Origin: Actinomycetes bacterium
Lineage (GTDB): Bacteria > Actinomycetota > Coriobacteriia > Anaerosomatales > JAJZPX01
NCBI GenBank assembly: GCA_021811025.1
Contig: JAJZPX010000048.1
Location: 1 to 10,704 of the forward strand
DNA: 10,704 bases
Direction: 5' to 3'
Positions 5,718 to 10,704 of the stretch are shown one piece after another. Position 1 is the first letter of the stretch, and each line of letters starts with the position of its first letter. The translations under genes were made by a program, and so were the position numbers. The notes under the pieces were generated by a model. It worked only from the letters and a program-made list of their open reading frames with translations, did not search any database and was not told where the DNA came from.

Positions 5718-6611
5718 TCACCCTCCGAGTCCGACGAGCGCCTTGAGGAAGAGCAACAGGTCCATGCCGGGAGTGCGCTGCGGCCGCGCCGGCTCGGCCG
5801 GCTTCGGCCGAACGGTCATCGTGACCTCGCGCTTGATCTCCTTGACCTGGTTGTAGTCGTCCTTGTAGGTGATCGCCATCGTCACGACGAGGACGCCCGG
5901 CGCCTGAGGGATGCCCGTCGCGGTGAGCGTCGCGTCCCTTCCCGGCTCGAGGATGCCTACCGTCGTCTCGCGAGAAACCCAGTCGACCGCGGGCGAGTCG
6001 AACGCGAGCGCGACGCCGTTCACCGGGAAGTCGTTCGTGTTCTTTACGGCGACCGAGACCCGGAACGGCTTGCCCGCCGTGACCTCTCTGGGGTAGGTCA
6101 GCGACCCCACGTCGAACACGAGCGTGCGGGTGAACGTCAGGCCGACGCTCTGCGGCGACGAGATGCGGCCGCCGTTCCGCGAGTCCATCTGGATCGTGAC
6201 CGGCAGCGAGTACGGCCCCGGCCCGCCCCTCGGGTTGGAGATGAGGTCGAACACGACGCTGCGGTTCGTAGCCTTGCCGGCGATGTTGCCGAGGAAGCGG
6301 GTGTTGCTCCCGAGCACGACGACCTCGGGCGAGGCGGCCGCCGCGGTCGATGTCGCGGGGCCCGCCGAGGGGACGCCGACCGTCACGACGACGTTGTCGG
6401 CATCGGCGTTGACGACGTTGTCGATGAGCAGCTCGAGCTTGAAGCGGGAACCGACGGGCAGCGATGCCGGCGTCGTCTTGAAGCCCTTCAGCACGAGCAC
6501 GGGCTCGGGCTTCGGGGGGGAGACCGTGTCGGTCGCCGCGAAGGCGGGAGCAGCCGACAGGATCAGCGCCGCGGCGGCTGCTGCGACGAGACGGCGCCAT
6601 CGTGTCGGCAT
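5718..6611 (-). CDS. Exported protein with CARDB/NEW3-like beta-sandwich domains
   Basis: This is a secreted or membrane-tethered protein of 297 residues. A classic signal peptide opens it: basic MPTRWRR, an alanine-rich core, and likely cleavage after AFA (25). Two tandem beta-rich regions follow. The first (about 38-165) contains LPVGSRFKLELLIDN and the second (about 168-268) contains VTAGKPFRVSVAVKNTND. Both are typical of CARDB/NEW3 or COG1361 S-layer-like folds, where a 'proper sizing and placement' strand pattern recurs. A Pro-rich linker leads to a short hydrophobic end, MDLLLFLKALVGLGG (283-297), which could anchor the protein. A GGGGAGG ribosome site precedes the ATG at 6611, and a plausible promoter lies just upstream. 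It is coupled to the Yip1 gene. Such proteins are sometimes encoded near MacB-like ABC transporters, but none is visible here. Function is unknown. Confidence 0.72.
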   Translation of the reverse strand: MPTRWRRLVAAAAAALILSAAPAFAATDTVSPPKPEPVLVLKGFKTTPASLPVGSRFKLELLIDNVVNADADNVVVTVGVPSAGPATSTAAAASPEVVVLGSNTRFLGNIAGKATNRSVVFDLISNPRGGPGPYSLPVTIQMDSRNGGRISSPQSVGLTFTRTLVFDVGSLTYPREVTAGKPFRVSVAVKNTNDFPVNGVALAFDSPAVDWVSRETTVGILEPGRDATLTATGIPQAPGVLVVTMAITYKDDYNQVKEIKREVTMTVRPKPAEPARPQRTPGMDLLLFLKALVGLGG

Positions 6612-6639
6612 TCGGACCTCCCCATGGACGGACTCCCAA

Positions 6640-6669
6640 AGGATAGACGCCGCACGCGCCGCGCATCAA
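6640..6669 (-). promoter_or_regulatory. Probable sigma70-type promoter for the exported-protein/Yip1 pair
   Basis: On the minus strand TTGATG (6669-6664) and TATCCT (6645-6640) are separated by 18 bases; each matches the consensus at four of six positions. The -35 overlaps the stop codon of the methyltransferase gene. The predicted start leaves a leader of about 20 bases, including the ribosome site, before the ATG at 6611. Confidence 0.42.
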
Positions 6670-7364
6670 GCGGACGGGACGCACACGAACGCCGCCACGA
6701 GGCCGAAGCCGGCGCGGCGCCGCTCCACGACGTCGTAGTCGCTGGAGGAGAGAAGGCGGGCGAGGTCGTCCTCGCGTCCGATCCGCCGCACCGAGCCCGT
6801 GAGGTACTCGTACAGCTCGGGCCTGCCGGTCAGAGCGGAGGCCACGCGCGGCAGGATCCGGAAGAAGTACACGGCGGCCGGTGACGACACCGGTCCGGGC
6901 GCCGGCCGGACGAACTCGAGCACCACGAGACGCCCGCCGGGCGCCAGCAGCGTCCCGAGCCGCCGCAGGACGTCGCCGGGCGCGTCGAGGTAGCGGATTC
7001 CGAACGACACCGCGATCGCGTCGAACGACGCCGCCGCGAACGGCAGCTCCTCGGCCGCCAGATCGACGAGCACCTCGCGAACCCGGAACCCGCGCTCGCC
7101 CGCGTACCTCGCGGCCTCGCCGAGCATCGCCGGGCTCGCGTCGGCCAGCGTGACGTCCGCGCCCAGGGCCGCGCACTCGATCCCGACGCGCCCCGTCCCC
7201 GCGAACGCGTCGAGGACGCGCGCGCCGCGGCGCGTGACCGCGCGGCGCGCCACCCACCTGCGCCAGCGCGCGTCGAGCCCGAGGCTGACGATCGCGTTCA
7301 CGCGGTCGTAGCGCGCGGCGTTCGCGTCGAAGAGGCGGCGCGCGGCTGCGGCGTCCACGCTCAC
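6666..7364 (-). CDS. menG: Demethylmenaquinone/ubiquinone methyltransferase family protein (MenG/UbiE type)
   Basis: This is a 232-residue class I SAM-dependent methyltransferase of the UbiE/MenG family, which adds the ring methyl group as the last step of menaquinone synthesis. FDANAARYDRVNAIVSLGLD (12-31) is the family's N-terminal signature. The SAM-binding loop is LDAFAGTGRVG (51-61), and SFGIRYLDAP (120-129) matches the conserved SFGIRN region with Tyr for Asn. APGGRLVVLEF (141-151) and the late YEYLTGSV (185-192) also fit. I start it at the GTG at 7364, which overlaps the stop of the prenyltransferase by four bases (GTGA) and gives a normal length. A second GTG lies two codons later. 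The longer open frame upstream is only a shadow of the prenyltransferase gene. The two enzymes form a coupled pair. A role in another quinone is possible if the pathway differs. Confidence 0.88.
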   Translation of the reverse strand: MSVDAAAARRLFDANAARYDRVNAIVSLGLDARWRRWVARRAVTRRGARVLDAFAGTGRVGIECAALGADVTLADASPAMLGEAARYAGERGFRVREVLVDLAAEELPFAAASFDAIAVSFGIRYLDAPGDVLRRLGTLLAPGGRLVVLEFVRPAPGPVSSPAAVYFFRILPRVASALTGRPELYEYLTGSVRRIGREDDLARLLSSSDYDVVERRRAGFGLVAAFVCVPSA

Positions 7365-8278
7365 GCAGCGAGCGCGACGGCGAGAGCCGCCGCGAAGGCG
7401 AGCGCGGGGAAGAGGCTCGCGCGGTTGAAGTAGGCGCCGGCGCGAAGGGGGGCGGGATCGGCGGCGAGGCCGAGGACGGGCGCGATCATCGACCACGCGC
7501 ACGCCGCCAGCGCCGCCACACGGACGAGCGCGGGGGCGGGCAGGGCGAGGCAGAGCGCGGCAGTGGCGAAGGCGCCGAGCGCCGTCGCGCGCGCCGAGAC
7601 GCGCGGGCCGAACGTCGTGGCGACGGTGCGCAGGCCGACCGCGGAGTCCGCGGCGATGTCGGCGAGGTCGTTCGGCAGGTTTCGGCCCGCGATCTCCCAA
7701 ACCGCGAGGAGCGCGAAGAAGGGGAGCGCGCGGGCGGTGAGCGGCGCGACGGCGACCCATCCCGCGATCCCGCCGAGTCCCACCATGGCCCCCGACACGA
7801 ACGTCTTCGCCCACGTCACCGAGCGGAGGCTGCAGTACGCGATCTCGAGCGCCACGGCGCCGAGGAAGGCCAGCGCGCACGCGGTCCCGAGCGCGGCCGC
7901 CCCCACGAGCGCGATCGCGGCGAGCGAGCCCACCCACGCAAGCGCCAGCGGGAGCGGGAGAGCGCCCTGCGCGAGCGGGTGCCGCATGAAGACGGTGTCG
8001 ACGTCGCCGTCGGGCGAGGCCTCCTTGCCCGCCGCGAGCGCCCTCTCGTCGACCCGCATGTCGAGCACGTCGTTGAGCGAGAAGACCGCGAGGTAGCCGG
8101 CGGTCGCGGCCACCAGCCCGACGGCGATCACGCGCGCGTCGGGCACCCGACCGGCCGCGAGGCACGCTCCGAGCGCGGGCTGGGCGACGGAGAGCATGGC
8201 CTGCCGCCCGCGCGAGAGGTCGATCAACGCCGTTCGCAGCCCGACGTCGGCTGCCGCGGACCCGTCCGCACGCTCCAT
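7361..8278 (-). CDS. UbiA-family prenyltransferase, probably for menaquinone
   Basis: This is a 305-residue integral membrane prenyltransferase of the UbiA superfamily, which joins a polyprenyl diphosphate chain to an aromatic acceptor. Both Asp-rich motifs are present: NDVLDMRVD (69-77) and NDLADIAAD (203-211), which bind the diphosphate through magnesium. About eight or nine hydrophobic helices follow the short cytoplasmic N-terminus. I start at the ATG at 8278, with GAGGAG 6 bases upstream, rather than at the ATG at 8341, which adds 21 low-quality residues. The methyltransferase overlaps its stop, so together they would prenylate and then methylate the quinone ring. It could be MenA (classical pathway) or the analogous futalosine-pathway enzyme (MqnP). 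The sequence alone does not decide, so I give no symbol. It is divergent from the MFS gene across 65 bases. Confidence 0.85.
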   Translation of the reverse strand: MERADGSAAADVGLRTALIDLSRGRQAMLSVAQPALGACLAAGRVPDARVIAVGLVAATAGYLAVFSLNDVLDMRVDERALAAGKEASPDGDVDTVFMRHPLAQGALPLPLALAWVGSLAAIALVGAAALGTACALAFLGAVALEIAYCSLRSVTWAKTFVSGAMVGLGGIAGWVAVAPLTARALPFFALLAVWEIAGRNLPNDLADIAADSAVGLRTVATTFGPRVSARATALGAFATAALCLALPAPALVRVAALAACAWSMIAPVLGLAADPAPLRAGAYFNRASLFPALAFAAALAVALAA

Positions 8279-8284
8279 CGCAGG

Positions 8285-8290
8285 CTCCTC
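8285..8290 (-). promoter_or_regulatory. Ribosome binding site deciding the prenyltransferase start
   Basis: GAGGAG on the minus strand is 6 bases before the ATG at 8278. It supports this start over the ATG at 8341, which has no such site in front of it. Confidence 0.7.
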
Positions 8291-8343
8291 GCCGTCGCCC
8301 CGTCGCCCGTGACGCGAGCCACGAGAAGCGGAATCTACCACCC

Positions 8344-9657
8344 ATGGCGCCGGTCGAATCCCCGCGGACCGTCATCCGCACCTACATCGCCACGCAGGGC
8401 CTGTTCACGCTCTCGACGTCGGTCATCTGGGGAGTGAACACGCTCTTCCTGCTGCGCGCGGGGCTCTCGCTCTTCGAGGTCTTCCTCGTGAACGCCGCGT
8501 TCTCCGTCGGCGACCTCGTCTTCCAGGTGCCGACCGGCGTGGTGGCCGACACCCTCGGCCGGAAGACGTCGTTCCTGCTGTCGCTGTCGACGCTCATCGT
8601 CTCCACGCTCGTGTACGTCGCGGCGTACCAGTACCGGTGGGGCGTGTGGGTGTTCGCCGCGTCGTCCGTATTCCTCGGCCTCGGGTTCACCTTCTACACG
8701 GGCGCCGTCGACGCGTGGATGGTCGACGCGCTGAACCGGCTCGGCTACGAGGGCATGCGCCAGACGGTCTTCGCGCGGGGCGGGATGGCGTTCTCGGGCG
8801 CGATGCTCATAGGGACGCTCTCCGGCGGCCTTCTCGGCCAGATCGACCTCGCGCTGCCTTTCCTGGCGCGCGCGGCGATGCTCGCGATCACGTTCGTGCT
8901 TGCGCTCGCGTTCATGCGGGAGGCGCGCGCACAGCGTCCGCCGCTGACCATGCGCGCGTTCGGGGACCGCTCGCGCGACGTGTTCGTCACGGGCGTGTCG
9001 TACTGCCTGCACAACCCCGTCGTCCGGCCGCTGCTGTTCGCGTCGGCGGTGCAAGGGCTGTTCCTGATGTTCGGCTTCTACTCGTGGCAGCCGTACTTCC
9101 TCGAGGTGCTCGGGCAGAACGCGATCTGGCTCGCCGGCGTGGTCGCCGCGCTGTACGCGCTGTCCGGGATCGCCGGCAACGCGCTCGTCGGGCGCGCGAC
9201 GAGACGCGGCACCGCGCCCGCCGCGCCGCTGCTCGCGCGGCTGGTTCTCGCGCAGGCGTTCGTCGTCACCGCCATCGGCGCTCTCGGCGTCCTGCTGCAA
9301 GGCGGCCGGCGCGGCGTCCTGCCGTTCTCGGTCCTCGTCGGGCTGTACGTGGCCTACGGCGTGCTCTACGGGATCTTCCGTCCGGTGCGCATGGCGTTCA
9401 TCAACCCGCACCTGCTCCCCGAGCAGCGCGCGACCGCGCTCTCGCTCGACACGCTGTTCAGCGACGCCGGCGGCGCCGTCGGGCAGACGGGGCTCGGGTA
9501 CCTCTCGCAGGTGACCTCGATCCCGCTCGCGTGGCTGGTGTCGGGGCTTGTCCTGACCGCGGCTCACCCCCTCTACCGCCGCTCCGCCGCAGCGGACGAG
9601 GCAGAGGCGGCCGAGGCCGGGCGCGTTCCTCCGGCGCCCGCTACAGCACCGCGATGA
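8344..9657 (+). CDS. Major facilitator superfamily (MFS) transporter
   Basis: This is a 437-residue integral membrane transporter with about twelve hydrophobic segments and a charged, Ala/Glu-rich C-terminal tail of about 30 residues. The loop after the second helix carries the MFS signature GVVADTLGRKT (65-75). TPF- or sugar-porter-type specificity motifs were not recognised, so the substrate is open; small-molecule export by proton antiport is the commonest role for this kind of protein. The ATG at 8344 starts an otherwise conserved-looking N-terminus (RTYIATQGLFTLSTSVIWG). The nearest purine run, GAGAAGCGGA (8322-8331), is 12 bases away, so the ribosome site is weak or the message is leaderless. 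It diverges from the prenyltransferase, and the hemerythrin-like gene follows 49 bases later on the same strand. Confidence 0.88.
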   Translation: MAPVESPRTVIRTYIATQGLFTLSTSVIWGVNTLFLLRAGLSLFEVFLVNAAFSVGDLVFQVPTGVVADTLGRKTSFLLSLSTLIVSTLVYVAAYQYRWGVWVFAASSVFLGLGFTFYTGAVDAWMVDALNRLGYEGMRQTVFARGGMAFSGAMLIGTLSGGLLGQIDLALPFLARAAMLAITFVLALAFMREARAQRPPLTMRAFGDRSRDVFVTGVSYCLHNPVVRPLLFASAVQGLFLMFGFYSWQPYFLEVLGQNAIWLAGVVAALYALSGIAGNALVGRATRRGTAPAAPLLARLVLAQAFVVTAIGALGVLLQGGRRGVLPFSVLVGLYVAYGVLYGIFRPVRMAFINPHLLPEQRATALSLDTLFSDAGGAVGQTGLGYLSQVTSIPLAWLVSGLVLTAAHPLYRRSAAADEAEAAEAGRVPPAPATAPR

Positions 9658-9706
9658 CAGCGCCCTCGTTCGGGGGGAAAGAAGCATTCTGGCGAGGGAG
9701 GCGGCG

Positions 9707-10216
9707 ATGGGGTGCACGGAGGCTCTCACGCGCGACCACGAAGGCGTGATGGAGGCCGCCGAGGCCGCCACGGGCATGGCAGTCATGCTGGTGCAGGGCC
9801 GCGACCCGGAGCCGGGCGACCTGTCGACGCTCGTGATCTACGCGCGCACGTTCATCGAGCAGGTCCACTACCTGCGCGAGGAAGAGGTCCTCTTCCCCGT
9901 GGTGAAGTCGCGCCTGCCGCACCTGTCGAGCGAGTGCGACCGCCTGAAGGCCGACCACTCGCGGGCGCGCTCGCTGATGGAGCGCGTCGCGGCGGGGGAA
10001 GGGGGCGCGCAGCAGACGGGCGAGGTCCTGGCGGAGTGGGCGCGGCTGGTGCGCGCTCACACGCGCGAGGAGGAAGCCTACCTTCTGCCGATCGTCGAGC
10101 GCAGCCTCGGGCCGGAGCGCTGCCTGCAGGTGAGGACCGGCTTCGCGAGGATGGACCGGCCGGGGCGGGAGCGCATGGCGGAGCCGCTCGTCCGCCGGTA
10201 CCTGGTGCCGGCGTGA
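9707..10216 (+). CDS. Hemerythrin-like HHE cation-binding protein
   Basis: This is a 169-residue all-helical cytoplasmic protein with the metal ligands of hemerythrin HHE domains. They are H11 (RDHEGVM), H54 and E58 (HYLREEEVLFP), H84 (KADHSRAR), and H118 and E122 (RAHTREEEAYLLP). These would bind a non-haem di-iron centre. Relatives are linked to oxygen, nitric oxide or iron-sulfur repair, or to iron handling; which applies here is not visible. Residues 123-135 resemble the fourth helix of the bundle, followed by a basic tail that may add a helix. GAGGGAGG ends 5 bases before the ATG at 9707. It follows the MFS gene by 49 bases and could be in the same transcript. In an anaerobe with menaquinone, oxygen or NO protection is the most reasonable guess, but it is a guess. 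Confidence 0.88.
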   Translation: MGCTEALTRDHEGVMEAAEAATGMAVMLVQGRDPEPGDLSTLVIYARTFIEQVHYLREEEVLFPVVKSRLPHLSSECDRLKADHSRARSLMERVAAGEGGAQQTGEVLAEWARLVRAHTREEEAYLLPIVERSLGPERCLQVRTGFARMDRPGRERMAEPLVRRYLVPA

Positions 10217-10240
10217 CGACGGCACCGCGCGCACGCGTCG

Positions 10241-10249
10241 TGCTACCCT
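10241..10249 (+). promoter_or_regulatory. Possible extended -10 promoter of the deacetylase gene
   Basis: TGCTACCCT matches TGn plus a -10-like hexamer (TACCCT, four of six to TATAAT), 46 bases before the TTG start. No clear -35 is seen. A 7-bp hairpin (CGAGGCG at 10256-10262 with CGCCTCG at 10268-10274) lies between it and the ribosome site. Confidence 0.33.
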
Positions 10250-10277
10250 GACTGCCGAGGCGTCTCGCGCCTCGAGC

Positions 10278-10286
10278 AGGAAGGGG
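10278..10286 (+). promoter_or_regulatory. Ribosome binding site supporting the TTG start of the deacetylase
   Basis: AGGAAGGGG sits 8 bases before the in-frame TTG at 10295, a normal distance. No ATG or GTG with such a site is nearby in that frame. Confidence 0.7.
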
Positions 10287-10294
10287 CACTCTCG

Positions 10295-10704
10295 TTGCCG
10301 CCGCTCTCGCGCGTTCGGTCGTCCGTCTCTATCGCCGCTCTTGCAGCCGCGGCGCTCGTCGCCGCGTGCTCGCCCGTGCGGCAGGCAGCCACTCGGGCTG
10401 CCGCTCCCGTCCCGCCGGTCGCGTCGCGCGCGTCCTCGGCCGCTGCCGGCGCGGAAGCGACGTCCGGGGAGCCCGCGCCTTCCGTCACGGAGTCGGTCTC
10501 GGCGGTCGAGGCGGCGGCGCAGCCGTTCCCGGGGGCGCGCCCGATCGCGCCGCGCACCATCGGCCGCTGCCGCCCGAAGCGCAAGCTGGTCGCCATCACG
10601 CTGGACGACGGGCTGCCGTTCGACACGCGGATCCTCGAGCTGTTCGAGCGCCGTCACCTCACCGCGACGACGTTCCTCCTCGGAGAGGTGGCAGCACGCA
10701 AGCC
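10295..10704 (+). CDS. Lipoprotein polysaccharide deacetylase (NodB domain), N-terminal part, runs off the window
   Basis: This is the first 136 residues of a secreted lipoprotein with a carbohydrate-esterase-4 (NodB) domain. The start is TTG at 10295, which a scan for ATG/GTG starts would miss; the AGGAAGGGG upstream and the signal sequence support it. The signal has basic residues R6 and R8, a hydrophobic Ala-rich core and a lipobox LVAAC, with C25 as the expected lipidated residue. Residues 26-90 are a low-complexity Ala/Pro/Ser/Val linker. The catalytic domain begins at KLVAITLDDG (97-106). The first NodB motif is TLDDG rather than TFDDG, with D104 the likely base and D105 a metal ligand, followed by PFDTRILELFERRHLTATTF. 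The domain removes acetyl or similar groups from peptidoglycan, chitin or other polysaccharides. The target, and whether the other motifs are intact, lie beyond the window. Confidence 0.85.
   Translation, partial: MPPLSRVRSSVSIAALAAAALVAACSPVRQAATRAAAPVPPVASRASSAAAGAEATSGEPAPSVTESVSAVEAAAQPFPGARPIAPRTIGRCRPKRKLVAITLDDGLPFDTRILELFERRHLTATTFLLGEVAARK

Noticed and set aside
7365..8381. N-terminal extension of the MenG/UbiE frame to 571 residues
   Set aside because: The extension is an alternate frame of the prenyltransferase gene; the GTG at 7364 with a GTGA overlap gives a normal-length methyltransferase.
8335..9786. Minus-strand open frame of 483 codons opposite the MFS gene
   Set aside because: It mirrors the transporter's codons and is highly charged with no fold signature; the MFS protein on the other strand is clear.
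10256..10274. Terminator or riboswitch ahead of the deacetylase gene
   Set aside because: It is a single 7-bp stem with no T-run and no conserved riboswitch core; chance pairing is common in this base composition.

Overview
The window is very GC-rich and densely coded, with no gene-free stretch longer than about 100 bases. It reads as an ordinary bacterial chromosome. The split acetyl-CoA carboxylase subunits (accD followed by accA), pfkA directly after them, a prenyltransferase/MenG pair for menaquinone, a double DUF1540 protein and a Yip1 plus exported CARDB/NEW3-like pair together suggest a high-GC, Gram-positive-type anaerobic lineage. An actinobacterial lineage of the Coriobacteriia/OPB41 kind is my best guess. 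This is inferred from gene content and order, not from a marker gene.

Layout. (1) 1-2214, plus strand: the 3' end of accD, then accA (GTG start sharing one base with the accD stop), then pfkA. This joins the first committed step of fatty-acid synthesis to the key glycolytic kinase in one probable operon. (2) 2222-2614, plus strand: a small toxin-antitoxin-like module with a perfect 11-bp inverted repeat, a 47-residue antitoxin-like ORF and an overlapping RelE/ParE-type toxin. It sits between pfkA and the convergent block. (3) 2623-4926, minus strand: a DUF1540 cysteine-rich protein, then an LsrF-like class I aldolase/thiolase and a zinc-dependent medium-chain dehydrogenase as a tight pair. 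(4) 5012-6611, minus strand: an exported beta-sandwich protein and a Yip1-family membrane protein separated by one base, with a plausible sigma70-type promoter overlapping the end of the preceding gene. (5) 6666-8278, minus strand: a UbiA-family prenyltransferase overlapping a MenG/UbiE-type methyltransferase by 4 bases; these would be the last two steps of menaquinone synthesis. (6) 8344-10704, plus strand: an MFS transporter, a hemerythrin-like HHE protein, and the start of a lipoprotein polysaccharide deacetylase that begins with TTG and runs off the window.

Most of the window is housekeeping. The parts most worth a second look are the LsrF-dehydrogenase pair, which lacks any AI-2 genes around it; the compact toxin-antitoxin locus, whose toxin lacks an otherwise common arginine; the unusual nucleotide-site residues of the phosphofructokinase; and the exported-protein/Yip1 pair. 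I saw no CRISPR array, rRNA, tRNA, insertion sequence or phage gene.
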